From positions 18,860,925 to 18,924,924 of the forward strand of contig CM055103.1 of the NCBI GenBank assembly GCA_029204225.1: a stretch of 64,000 bases of DNA, read 5' to 3'. Below are positions 44,296 to 56,241 of the stretch, one piece after another. The stretch is from Diphasiastrum complanatum. Its lineage: Eukaryota; Streptophyta; Lycopodiopsida; Lycopodiales; Lycopodiaceae. The position numbers were made by a program, and so were the translations under genes. The first letter of the stretch is position 1. Each line of letters opens with the position of its first letter. Under the pieces are notes generated by a model that saw nothing but the letters and a program-made list of their open reading frames with translations, was not told the DNA's origin and searched no databases.

Positions 44296-44298
44296 CTT

Positions 44299-45050
44299 TG
44301 TTGGGACAACAAGGTCTAGGTTGTAGCGGAAATGAAGGTCGTCATCCCACCACTTTAAAACGATGAACAATAATAACTGTGATAGCATGATTTGGATTAC
44401 TTAGAGAACAGAATAGAATAGTACTGATTTGTGATGAACGTCAGTATAGGTGTCGTATACAACCATAAAGAGAGATTGCTAAAGGATTAGGCGTCTGAGA
44501 AAATCGTGCAATTCTTTGATACTGATATTCCGAATATAAAAAATGTGAAACAAATAGGCATCTATGATAGCCATACATTTCTTTATTTATGGAGTACTTG
44601 ATTGTAACGAAGGAAGAGTGAGAGTTAATAAACATTCAATATGAATGCAATGAGATAGAACAATAGGGATTCTGTATATTCAATGTTATAATAACAACTA
44701 TCAGATCCCAAGACAATTGCGCGGATAAGCCCGTGATCCTACTTACAAAAACAAATCAATTGCTACAAGTTTGAATATTTTACTCTCTCTATATATTTTC
44801 TAACTCTGAGGAGTTGGATATTCTGTAACCAGTTTTGATCGTTTGATCTATGTTGTCTGCTGATCATACATCTCATCATCATCATCTTGTCTCTGATCGC
44901 TTAGTTCCTTATATAGTTGTTGGATGATCTTGTGTTATTCTAATTTTACAATTACAAGATCATCAACAATTGTTTAATTGATCAATAGGAGCGTGAAGAC
45001 ATAGATAGGCTGTACATAAAATCTTGTGTGAATCTACAGTTTTCACATTT
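44299..45050 (-). repeat. 5' LTR of the 42-kb Copia
   Basis: The LTR end next to the primer site reads TGTTGGGAC on plus, a common LTR terminus. A TATATAAGG promoter box is on minus near 44918. The outer end is not certain; about 45050 is where a TTTTCACA occurs. No second LTR was seen. Confidence 0.55.
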
Positions 45051-45869
45051 TTTGGGAAAATGCGACATTCTTTGAGGTGCCCAAAATGCCCCAAAATCCC
45101 TAGTGAACACAAGTGTCGCATTTTTTGCAAAAACCTTCTGTGCCCAAAATTTTTGAAAGTTAAGTAGACAACTTTGTCAGTTTTTTTGCATTTTCCAAAA
45201 AATGGAACTATCCAGAACTATGGCTAGAATATGCAATGCAGCAATCATGAAAAATGCCACAAATCAAGTTTTCTAAAACTTTCTATCAGGTTGCAAAACT
45301 GCAAAAAAATTCAACCTAGACTAGCCATTTTTGAGTTTCAGTAAGTTTTGTGCAAGAGTAATACAATATATAGAAAACATATTCTTGTAGAGATTTAGGT
45401 TGTGTGAATATGAATTCAGTATTGTCATCAACAAACAACAGCTCATTTCCTCCAGACTGTTTGAAGAGAGTGATTTACATAAGTGAAAAGGAGGGCAGTT
45501 AGAATGAGTAGGAGAAAGATAAACTCCAACATTAATTAATGCTCACATAATAATAATAACAACCAGAATGCAAAACACATACATGCACTAGCCATCGCTT
45601 AACCAAAAATTGTGGAACAACTCCCAAAATTACAAAAGTAAATGTATGATATGCAAGTCCATAAATCATTCTAGCATGTACGGGGCCTTTCACAAAAGCT
45701 ATGCGAGAAAATACTACTCGTCCTTGCACTCGTCGTCAAAGTATATACTTCATTGAGGTTGTTCTTGATGTTGGTGCAGCATTGTTATGCTCCATGACTC
45801 TAGCTATTGCTTCTGCATAGGATGGCAACTGACTATCATCATTATAGTATAATAAAGGAGCCTACTCTT
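45051..45869. other. AT-rich non-coding stretch
   Basis: Nothing recognisable, apart from repeated short words such as tgccaaaat near 45060-45150. Confidence 0.45.
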
Positions 45870-46040
45870 GGGCTACCTAGATCCTTCTCAAGAGGTGGTA
45901 ATGCATGGAAGGCATGTGCTTTGGCTAAAGAACCTAAGTTGCCTTTCTCAAGATCTATCACAAAGCCATCAAATTCCTTGCAATCTCTTCACTCAAAGAG
46001 TACAGTTTGTACAATGGTGATTCTACTATTTTTGAATCTT
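45870..46040 (+). pseudogene. Copia pre-integrase fragment on plus
   Basis: The segment WKACALAKEPKLPFSRSITK, then PSNSLQSLHS, matches the Copia pattern CExCxxGKxxxLPFxxSxxxxxxPLxLxHSD (second half of the HHCC module and start of the core). The first Cys is Trp-Lys here, and the catalytic HSD is damaged. It is isolated from any other element part. Confidence 0.55.
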
Positions 46041-46587
46041 TCGTAGATGGTGTTAGTAGACATGATGTGACTTATCTATTATCTTCAACATTGTTTTTTA
46101 GTTTTCCATTGGATAGCATGTCATTAGTATATGTTTGGTGTATCCATGTACTTGCTCTCGATTTTATGCAAGTAATATTGATTACTTCATCCATGAATTA
46201 GATGATTATGTTTTTTCATGTTTTGAGGCATTTTGTAAACTCGTTATGCGAATAAGTGAGTGATCCTCTAAGGACACAGTTATCCATAATAAGGTGTCAA
46301 GTCTCATTGGATATAAGATTAGAATTGAATACAAGGCTAGAGAAATGATGCAAAATATTTGTTATTTTAGCATGCATACTCTTGGCAATCTTGATATGCC
46401 TAGTCCTTGTGATCTTGATAACATGACGGATCTTTGTGAGGCAAGAAGGCCTCAGGTTCCCTTCAACATCGAGTATCAATCCCCAAGATCAAACATCGTC
46501 ACTCAACATGGAAGGAATCAAGCCAAAGGTGCTCGGATGGTGCAAAGCTCTCCATTTCATCTTGGAGGTGACCAACTTTAAGGAGGT

Positions 46588-46979
46588 TCTACACATAAAA
46601 TATAGTGCACCAATGGATAGTAGAACCCAAGAGAACCATCTATAAGCATGAAATGAGATAGAGAAGAGAGAAGATTCACTCTCTCCATGAGTTACATCCT
46701 TTTATAGCAGGTCCAATTCCTATTTGGCCACTTGGCGTTCCCACCAAAATGCTAACCCTACTAATTTTGGGTCTAGATTCAATGTACCCAACTATTCAAA
46801 TTGAATCTATTCAAACTCACATTCTAACTTTCCCACACTTTCAAAAAGTGTTTATTCAAATGAAATTTAGACTAATGAACTTTGAAAAGTCAACCTCTAA
46901 GTCTAAAACAAGTTTTGGCCTCAATATGCCAAATATGAAAATATTGCAAAATGTGATGAAACTAGTTGAATCTTTCACA
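46588..46979 (-). repeat. 3' LTR, truncated
   Basis: Bases 46602-46979 align without gaps to 51806-52183. Left of this, a short match (ttctacacata) is followed by a deletion, and homology ends near 46588. The U3 side with the TATA box (46698-46706) is kept and the R-U5 side is lost. Confidence 0.9.
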
Positions 46980-46990
46980 CTCCCTCTTCA
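46980..46990 (-). other. Polypurine tract
   Basis: GAAGAGGGAG on minus directly precedes the 3' LTR, the expected site for plus-strand priming. Confidence 0.75.
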
Positions 46991-47077
46991 GCTAGTTTTA
47001 GCATAGACTTTGATAATACTCCAAGTGAAGTCCTATGCTTCATGAACAAGTCTTTTCCCAATGCTTTGGTGAAGATA

Positions 47078-47555
47078 TCAGCTACACATTCCCTTGAAGA
47101 CACATGTTTGAAGCTCCACCTCCTTTGCAATGACTCGCTCCCTCACAAAATGATATTGTATCTCAATATGCTTGCTCCTAGCATGAAAGATAGGATTGGA
47201 TGCCATTGTTTGGGCTGATTGATTGTCACAAAAGATGATTGGGCTCTCTGAAAAATCCAGCAAGTGAAGATCCTTGATCATCCTCTTGATCCATACCATC
47301 TCCTTTGTGCAATGTATAAGAGCTTTGTACTCGGCCTCACTAGATGACAATGAGATAGTGGCTTGTTTCTTTGACATCCATGGTATAGCTCCATCACCTA
47401 TGAAAATACAATAAGCACTAATGGATTTCCTATCCATTACATCTCTAGCATAGTCCAAATCTGAAAATCCAAAAAGATTAGGTGATGATCCCTCATACAA
47501 TATACCAAAATCTCGAGTTCCAATTATGTACCTCAAAACTCGCTTTCCTAGCTTC
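47078..47555 (-). pseudogene. Copia RNase H
   Basis: KLGKRVLRYIIGTRDFGILY, GFSDLDYARDVMDRKSISAY, WMSKKQATISLSSSEAEYKA and HIEIQYHFVRERV make a nearly complete RNase H. It begins directly at the border of the foreign insert and has no RT in front of it. Confidence 0.9.
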
Positions 47556-48450
47556 TAATGCTCCTAGCATAGTTTTTGCCAATAGAACCATCATAAGAAT
47601 GGTCTTCTTCCTAAGAATAGATCTCCTTTCAATGATCATGTAATGCTCAAAATAGAAACAACCATAATTGATATAGAGAATAGTGTCCACTTGGGATGCT
47701 TCACTATTTCTTACATCAATTTTACATATCAAGATGTAACTAGAACATGAAGAATCAAATAGAATGTAAATGAAATGATTCCACCATGCTTCCAACTCTA
47801 AAATCTCTGGAAAAATACAGCAAACAAACAATAAATGTGAGTGATCAACTTTTGCTTGCATGTCTCCTCCTCCTTTGTCCTTCGTTGCCATGTATCCACC
47901 ATGATACTCCATGAATGAGCTTCCATCTCCATCTTGCCATAAGATGCCATCAAGCCTTGATGACTTGACCATGAATGAGTGACATAATTAACCTCCAATA
48001 GCTTCATTTCCATCAGCAAAACCAGCCAAGAATGCTAGTACAAATCCAACATCAAAACTATGCTCACCAATGTAGCTAGTTTTGCCATATTTTGACAATT
48101 TGCACACATCCACATGAAAATGCTCAAACATGAGATAGAACAAGTAAAGTAAACTTGAACAACACTTCATTGATGCTCCTTTGACCTTACTTGAGTCTTA
48201 AATATGCTGCAAAAATAGATCCATAACATATTTGCCAATTACCTCTCCTTTGATGCTCTTGACTAGCTCCAAATTGCCAACTTCCCTTTTGACTAGTTGA
48301 AGCGCTTTGAGATCAACCTCTTGATCTTCAACTTGATCATCAAAGTCATTGAGCAAACTTTGTTTTCCACATCCAACACTTGATTTTACAGCAAGATAAC
48401 ATCCATCCACTTGCATAGCTCCATGTACACAAGAAGATCCTCCAAAAGAT
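47556..48450 (-). other. Foreign sequence in place of the Copia RT
   Basis: Where the RT should be, about 895 bp show no RT block (no RLVAKG, no YVDD). The integrase-linker frame runs on in phase into this sequence for about 84 codons (with GCGKQSLLNDFDDQVEDQEV and LQLVKREVGNLELVKSIKGE) and stops at 48198. The rest has only broken frames. It may be a captured host or other repeat sequence, or filler DNA. Confidence 0.75.
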
Positions 48451-49799
48451 GTTCCATTCTTCATAAGAGATCGATACTCGAGATCCATTGCTTGGATCCA
48501 CTCCTCTTCTTTCCTTGCTTGATCTACACTTGTAGGCTCATCCAAAGAGGTTAGGAAAGCAACATAATTTCTAGAAACTACTTGCTTACCCTTTTGATCA
48601 TATGTGAGCCTTGGAGGTACTTGTCTTTCTCTTGATGTTCTCCTTGGCTTTTGACTAGATGAAGGTCCATCATCATCACCATCCAAAGTAGGATCCTTCT
48701 CATCAACATCAAGAATGTTAGGTCCATCCACTCTACCATCAATCATGCTTGAAGACACCTTTGGAATGTTCCCTTCATCAAAAATGAAATCTCTACCAAC
48801 AATCACTTTGTTAGTAGAAGGAATGTAAACCCTGTAGGCTTTACTCACCTCACTATATCCAACAAAAATACCTCTTCTTGAAGATGGATCCTCCTTGGTC
48901 CTATCATCAAGAGTAATGTTGACATAGCATGTGCATCCAAAGGTTCTTAGAAAGTTGACACTCGGCCTCCTCTTGAATAGCATCTCAAAAGGTGTCCTTC
49001 CATCCAAAATAGCACTCGGCCACCTATTGCACAAGAAATTGGCACACAACAAAGCTTGATCCCAAAATGGTTTGTCAAGATTAGCACTTAACCTCATAGC
49101 TTTAGCACTTTCACATAAAGTCCTATTCTTCCTTTCAGCCACTCCATACTGTTGTGGGGTCCTTGATGTTGTATACTCTCTCTTGATCCCATGCTCATCA
49201 CAAAAGGCCTTGAACTTGTTAGATATGTACTCACCACCATTGTCACCTCTCAAGCACTTGATCTTTGTGGAAAATTGGTTCTCCCTTGCATTCTTGAACT
49301 TGACAAAGATATCATACACTTCATCCTTGCTCTTTAGGAGATAGATCCAACAAAATCTACTAAAATCATCAATGAATGTTACATACATCTTAGCTCCACT
49401 ATTGCTAATTGTAGTAAATCCATAAATATCTGAATGTACAAGTTGAAAAGGCTTTGTAGATCTAGAAATAGATCTAGTATAAGGTAGTATATGTGACTTA
49501 GACAAAGCACAAGACTCACAAACATGCTTGTCATTACTTAAGGAACTTGGAAGACCAATCACAACCTTCTTCCTTGCCATTACCTCCAATGACTTGAAGT
49601 TGAGGTGTCCCATCCTTTTGTGCCAAACCTCTTGAATAGAAATTTGCTCCCTTGAAACACATCCAACTTGGTTAGCAATAACACAAGCATCAAGTTTGAA
49701 CATTTTCCCTTGCCTTTTACCTTTTCCAATCAAGACATCCTTCCTTTTGATCAAACAAGCATCTCCATCAAACTCCACCTTGAGGCCCTTACTTAGCAT
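48451..49799 (-). pseudogene. Copia integrase and RT start
   Basis: The uninterrupted frame has HKRMGHLNF, CESCALSKSHILPY, HSDIYGF, RGDNGGEY, GVAERKN and FGCTCYVN, followed by the acidic linker and EEWIQAMDLEYRSLMKN. The three catalytic residues are present. The frame is separated from gag-protease by a single stop codon (49800-49802) in the same frame. Confidence 0.92.
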
Positions 49800-50933
49800 T
49801 TAACTCACACTAAGCAAATTCTTGGTAATAGATGGAATAAACAAGACATCCTCCAAATGAACATTCCTATTTGTAGAGAGAGAAATAAGAATTGTGCCAA
49901 TCCCTTTGATTTCACACTCACCATCATTGGCTGTGTAGATCACCCTCTTGTCATCTCCATATGCCAACAAAGAAGTGAAGTACTCTTTGTGAAAGGTCAT
50001 GTGCAAACTTCCTCCACTATCAATCCACCAAGGATCTAGATATCCATCATTAGCAAGCATACATGAAGACATCACGAAAGCATCATCATTTGCATCATGA
50101 ACATCCAAACCATCCTCATCAAGAGTAAGATTACCTTGCTTGTCTCCTTGATCTCTCTTCTTCTTGTAGCACTCACTTTCAAAGTGTCCTTTGATGCCAC
50201 AATAGAAGCACTTGAGCTTTGATCTATCCTTCTTTTTGCCACTTGAAGAAACATCCACTTGATCTTGCCCTTTAGACCACTTACTTTTGGTTTTGTCCTT
50301 GAATTTGCCCTTTGTGAACATAGCATCCTCTTGAAGTGTCGATGTAGATCCACCTCTTGCTTGAAGCCTATATTCCTCATTGATCAAGATCTCTTGAAGA
50401 TCCATCAAACTTGGCAAAGTCATTTGAATAGCAATACTTTGAACAATGTTAGCATGAGCATCCAACAAGCCATTAAGAATCACTTGAATAAGCTCTCCTT
50501 CCTTAATGCCTTCATCTATGCAAGCTAACTCATCATTCAATGCTTTCATCCTCAAAACAAAAGTACTTGGACTTTCTTCATTCTTTTGCAAACAAGAAAA
50601 GATTTGTCTTCTTAGAGTCAACACTCTAGAAGTAGACTTGGATTCATAAAGCTTCTTCAATGAATTCCAAGCTTCCAAAGATGATGTGCACTTATCAACT
50701 TCCTTGAGAAGTTCATTGGTAACATTCATCTTTATCATGTGTAGAGCCTTCTTGGACCTCTTGTCATACCTCAATTGATCGTGTTGTGTTGCTGGTCTCT
50801 CCTCCAAACCTACAACAATATCCAAAACATCATTCATCTCAAGAAGTGATTCCATCCTCACTTTCCACAATGAATAGTTACTTGAGGTAAGCCTATCATT
50901 GGCTTCCAACATGACTCCAATTGAGGTTGCCAT
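49800..50933 (-). pseudogene. Copia gag and protease
   Basis: 377 residues from the ATG at 50933: gag N-terminus LTSSNYSLWKVRMESLLEMN, RQIFSCLQKNEESPSTFVLR, the CCHC knuckle CFYCGIKGHFESEC and the protease motif WIDSGGSLHMTF (Gly where most Copia have Ala). The frame ends at a stop inside the conserved segment after NLLSVS. Confidence 0.93.
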
Positions 50934-51516
50934 GTAGCAATGACATGATCTTCTCTTTCAACCTGATTCAATGCACAAAGCACTCCTTTGAACAACAACA
51001 AATGCTTTCAAAAGAAATCACCAAGATTTGAAACTATCTCACAAATTCTCTTCTAGCACTTATCCAAGCAAATCAACACATAGAATCATGGAATCTTGAT
51101 CAACCTATGATCTATCCTCAATCTAATGACTTTTGCCACTTCCTAAGATTGAAACACACTCAAATGAAGTCCAGAAACCTCACTATCTAGAGATCCAATC
51201 AAAATTAGGGTTTTGACAAAATCACAAAAAATTGACTATTCCAAATCTACATGCAAATGCTGAAAATTTGATATGCAATCTATAAGCCACCACTTAGGCT
51301 GATCCAATGATCCAAAAATCGGCCAAATCTAGTATGTGAATTCAAAAATCGGAATTGAACAAGTATATTGACCTATTTAATGTTTTGATCTACAAAAGAT
51401 CCAATTTACAAAAGCAAAAAATCCGATTTTGGTGTAGAATCCTCTCTAGCATGTTCTAGACTTGATATCTTCACCAAATCATTGATAGATCTGATTTCCT
51501 CCTTCATAACCTGAAA

Positions 51517-51533
51517 CACAAGCTCTGATACCA
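51517..51533 (-). other. Primer binding site (initiator tRNA-Met)
   Basis: TGGTATCAGAGCTTGTG on minus directly follows the 5' LTR, identical to the site at 8064-8080. Confidence 0.9.
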
Positions 51534-52183
51534 TGTGAAAGATTTTAGATCCTTAAGATCCAATCTACTTGAATGATCTTTGGTTAGAAAGAGAAATACA
51601 CTACCAATCTCACCAATGTAGAAAAATCAGCATCTACACACAATTTGAGATGCAAACACTAATAGAACTTGATCAAACTTGAATGAAATGATTATGTACT
51701 ATTGTTGTCTGTAAAAAACCAACAAGCTACTATATTTTACACGTGTGGATCCAAAAATAGCAAATATAGATCATTCTACACATAGAATTGCAAGCAATCA
51801 CCAAGATAGTGCACCAATGGATAGTAGAACCCAAGAGAACCATGTATAAGCATGAAATGAGATAGAGAAGAGAGAAGATTCACTTTCTCCACGAGTTACA
51901 TCCTTTTATAGCAGGTCCAAACACTATTTGGCCACTTGGCTTTCCCACCAAAATGCTAACCCTACTAATTTTGGGTCTAGATTCAATGTACCCAACTATT
52001 CAAATTGAAGCTACTCAAACTCGCATTCTAACTTTCCCACACTTTCAAAAAGTGTTTATTCAAATGAAATTTAGACTAATGAATTTTGAAAAGTCAACTT
52101 CTAAGTCTAAAACAAGTTTTGGCCTCAATATGCTAAATATGAAAATTTTGCAAAATGTGATGAAACCAGTTGAATCTTTCACA
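51534..52183 (-). repeat. 5' LTR of the 47-kb Copia, complete
   Basis: 650 bp with the terminal inverted repeat TGTGAAAGATT/AATCTTTCACA. It includes a TATAAAAGG box on minus at 51910-51902. It is the reference copy for this family in the window. Confidence 0.92.
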
Positions 52184-52965
52184 TTATGCATACTTTTTAT
52201 GTTACTGCTATCAAGCTAATCTGAGGAGTCTATATAATAGCTTGATAAAACCTTGTAAATATGTACATAGGTGGATCTCACACATGTGGAGCTATTCCCA
52301 CATGTGAAGGATAGGCCTAAATAGGTTAGGACCTAATATTAGGAGTAGAAAAGTCATTTGATAATAAGTTAGGATCTATCTCCTAGAATGTAGGAATCTT
52401 GAAGAGGTGCACATTGATTGGACCACAACAAGCTAGGCAAATATCTTATGAGGAGGTTTAGGAATGATCATGTGGCACCCCTCACATGTGTGATATCTGA
52501 GTCAGATCAGCTTGGGCTCAGCCATTATGTATATGCCCTTTGGGAGCTCATTTTGATTAATACAAAATTGGAGAGTTGGAGATTTTGTGATTTTTAGCTT
52601 CAAGCTCTTGTAGATTGATCTTATGCATGCATTTCTTCAAGTATAATGCATTCATTATCATTTGTGCTCTGTTCTGAGTCCACAGTCCTTAGTCCATACA
52701 TAAGGTTATGGTTCACATGTGTGAATCTTCTATGATGATTAACAGTTTGTTTTAGATTGCTTTTGCTTACATATCAAGATTGTGTCATTTGTAGCTTTGT
52801 GAATTGATAGAAGTGAAGATAGTATGCAACCAATCCCTCTTGTGGATTGAATAAATCCATTTATGGTTCTCATTACTCAGGTTTTCACAATTGTGGTGGG
52901 TCTGTGAATGTGGTTCCACTTTGGAGGTGAGATATATATTGTTGGCTGTTCGCATTCCTCAAATC
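52184..52965. other. Non-coding DNA with CACATGTG palindromes
   Basis: The words CACATGTG or ACATGTGTG occur near 52283, 52302, 52485 and 52713. The stretch could be an old LTR, but no partner was found. Confidence 0.4.
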
Positions 52966-53085
52966 TGGCTATGGCTCCAACTAACGAGTGCTATGGCGGA
53001 CTCCCAACTAGAACACATTATGGCTCCGACTAGGCATTGTGGCTTTCCCAACCAATGGCTATGGCTTCCAACTAACCGAGAGGTT
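52966..53085. repeat. Degenerate 23-27 bp minisatellite, about five units
   Basis: Variants of ctatggctccaactaacgag follow each other about five times. A seventeen-base repeat (atgacggcttaacctaa) occurs twice nearby at about 53172-53209. Confidence 0.75.
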
Positions 53086-53209
53086 GAAGGATGAGAAGGT
53101 CTACAGTGAGTGGATGAGTGTTTCGGGCAAGATCCACTCTTCTCTCGTTTCTCTACTTAGGAATTGGCTCAAATGACGGCTTAACCTAATTCAATGACGG
53201 CTTAACCTA

Positions 53210-54571
53210 AAATCTCCTCCTCTAAGGCTTACCCTACTAGAGAATGGAGGGACTAGATTAACTTAACCTGTTGACAGATGAATAATTTACAATACAATGT
53301 GAGTAAAACAGTACATAAAACCACACAAGGGAGAACACTCAGAGAGAAAGATAGGCATGTATTGCAAATGAGATTCTTCTTCCAAAATGGACTCTTCCAC
53401 TCCTATACGTACTTGGAGTGGTGGTCACTTACAAAAAGGCACTACGGGACAAATAGACCACATAGGCTTAACTTGGTACCATGAGACAAACCCCCAATGG
53501 ACCATAGACAACTGAACTAACTTAAGTTGAACTTATTCAGACTAGTTTAAGTTTCAATCTTCTAGACTTAGGCTTAGAACTAAACAACTTTAAGCCGTTA
53601 CAACATGGCGCAAAGGCCTAAACTTGACTGATCCAGTTCTAGGCTTAAGTCTGTATTTTTTTCAAGATGGCTTGAATATTCCTTAGAATATCAGCCTACA
53701 TATATGCATGTTGTTTGATGTTGACAAGATGCATAAAAGACAACATAGTCATGTGCATTATACTTTTTCATATCATAGTTTTATCAGAAGATCAAACATT
53801 GAATATAGGAAGAACAGGTCAAGAAAACCGCTAACGCTGTAGAATCAACAACTCCTCAAGACCATTCACCAGCCAGAGAGTTTGTGTTTGCAAATTTGTA
53901 TTGACCATTCTGATATCATTTCAATGCAATCGACTTCAAAAGTACTTGACAATTTGGAATTTGATAATGAATGTTTTTGGCATTTTACTAGCACTTCATA
54001 TCGTCAAACATAAGCGATCATAACCTCCTTGCATTTTTGTTGAGTGAATTGAGTTTGATTCAAGACTTTTTTATCTCGTATCTTTTAACAATTATGTTAG
54101 AAGAAAGTTGCATATAGATCTATTTAATTTTGAGAATATCATCCAAGTGGAACTAATCATATCACTCCATAATTTCTTTGTTGAGGTGTTCAAGAAAGTT
54201 ATCAGTTCATGAGCTCTCTCAAATTGAATCACATACATTTTGGGATCTTTTTTAAAAGGTCCAAATGGTTACACTGTGAGTTCTCATGGTGACATACTCT
54301 ACCCTTGGAAGAATACGAGTTGTTACTGCTCAATGAGTTAAACATGAAGTCAACAAAGGGACTGTCATCAAAGCTAACATATTTAAATTTATATTCACTC
54401 ATCATAACGTTGACTTGCCATCTATTGCCCTATCCAATGTGACTAAGTATTCCTGCAAAGGAACTAAAAGGCATTAAAGATAAAACAATTTTCTTCTCAC
54501 ATGACTATGTGGCAGATGTGAAATTCATATGATAAGTAACTAATGAGTTGAAGGATTTGGTTATCAACCAT
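53210..54571. other. AT-rich intergenic DNA
   Basis: Nothing recognisable. Confidence 0.45.
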
Positions 54572-54830
54572 GGGGAAAGTTCATGAAGGTTGAAGGTAAG
54601 GAAATACGTGCTTTCTAGTAGCTATTTGAAGTTGGAAACTCTTCACACATAAGACACATTGAGGTCCATACAATCTTGAGCTAGTTTGGTGTAAGTTGTG
54701 ATTTTGAGTTACTATGAGTCTTGTCACCAAGGAAAGTTCACAATAAGAGAGGTTGAAGGTAAGAAGACAATGCTCTACAGTAGCTATTTGGAGTTGGAAA
54801 CTGTTCACATCAGACACATTGACTTGTATG
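54572..54830. repeat. Direct repeat of about 95 bp, spaced about 155 bp
   Basis: The segment from gaaagttca through gaaggtaagg, tagctatttgaagttggaaa and cacattga at 54574-54664 recurs at 54731-54822 with several changes. Confidence 0.8.
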
Positions 54831-54966
54831 GGGTTAGCTAAATCTCGAGTGTTGTATGTAAAGCTCAAGAAACAAAAAAATCAATGGTATTTTACTTATA
54901 TTAATATACGAGTGCCAAAATAAGTCATCCTCTATTTTGTATATATGGTGTGTAAAAGAATACAAA

Positions 54967-55495
54967 TGTCTATGCATTTCAAGATCTTAAGTGTATAAAT
55001 GTCTTTTTATAATATGTCATTATGATGACATGGTATTCCCAATTCCATTCCCACAAGTCCTGGGAACGCGTTCCTTGGTCGACTTAGTCACGTTCCCAAC
55101 TAAGGCAAATATGAGAACTCATGGTACATCCAAAATGTCACATTCCCACATTGTTGTATGTTCATGTTGTTAGCTTTATAAAAAGGTTTATATTTTAGTT
55201 ATAGAGTGACAAGACTTGTCATCACTCATAATTGCAGGACTCATAGTAACCCTCACTTGTATGCTTTTTGTTCTATAAAGAAACTGTGACTAGAGAACAC
55301 ATTCCCAAGACTTAGAAACGCATGGGAATGTGTTCCCTAGTCATAGTTGGGAAGAATGTCTATACATCAAGTTCTTAAGTGTATGCATAACTTTTTATAT
55401 TGCGTCATTATGATGACATGACATTCCCAATCCCAATCCCATTCCCATTCCCATTCTCAAGGACGTTTTTGTCCTTGTTCCCTTCCCATTCCCGT
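54967..55495. repeat. Direct repeat with CCCATT hexamers
   Basis: The segment tgtctatgcat...cattatgatgacatg...attcccaat recurs about 390 bp apart (54967-55053 and 55359-55460). The second copy ends in a run of CCCATT/CCCAAT hexamers (55424-55460), and another short cluster follows at 55483-55500. Confidence 0.75.
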
Positions 55496-56241
55496 CCCCA
55501 TCACTATGCTCAAAAATTAATTTCAACTCTTAACATCCAATTAATTATAAGAAGTTGCTAAAAATCCAAGTTGTATATCCAAATGCTAGTCATGACTAAA
55601 ATTCTTTCGACAATTCAGGTCATGAGTATGCAATTTCAGCAACACCTTGTGAAAGCAAAGCTAGGTAGATGCTGCAACCAATATCCATCTAGATTGCAAC
55701 AAAAACACAAAAAAACAACCACTCAATTAAAGATACCATTGGCATTCACTCAATCCCTTCTATTTCCAAATTGCAATTTATGGAGAAGAAGAAAGTTGCG
55801 AACAACAAGGATGAACAAAGATCAATTATTGAAAAGTTGAATGCAGAGCCAAAAGCACAATGAGAGTACCAAAGCTTGAAAGTGACAATTGTGTGACAAT
55901 TGTCAAACTAGAGGCAAAATAGAGAGAATTGAAGGCTAGATTTCTATGTATTCATAAGTTGTGTTGTAAGCACATAATAAGGTCAACACAAAAACGATGG
56001 ATATACAAATTCGAGAATACTCAAAAACCAGCATACATATTTCACAGCTAATGACCGTGCTGTGCACATATCAGTCTGATGGCTATATACATACAAACTC
56101 TCCCAAACCAGTCTAATTTTTCGCAAAATTGCCTCCTGGGTCTGAACAGGATCGAAATTTCCTTGTAAGCAAATTTGAGCACGCAGGAAAACAAGAAACA
56201 AATCCTTATGAAAGCTGAAAAGGCTTTGCAAAACAGGTTCT

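Larger units (their letters stand above)
41900..45050 (-). mobile_element. Ty1/Copia remnant with 5' LTR on minus
   Basis: On minus: LTR (from about 45050 to 44299), primer site, gag (44194-43763), zinc knuckle, protease, integrase core and integrase C-terminus, then the element stops near 41900 with no RT. The same family occurs at 63.5 kb: gag tail and knuckle are alike. Stops and frameshifts are frequent. Confidence 0.88.
46588..52183 (-). mobile_element. Ty1/Copia element on minus, young, RT replaced by foreign sequence
   Basis: A 5' LTR (52183-51534), primer site, gag-protease, integrase, 0.9 kb of unrelated sequence, RNase H, polypurine tract and a truncated 3' LTR (46979-46588) follow on minus. 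It is the same family as the plus element at 7425. Over the 378 bp that both LTRs share I counted about 15 differences and no gaps, so the insertion is rather recent. Confidence 0.93.
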
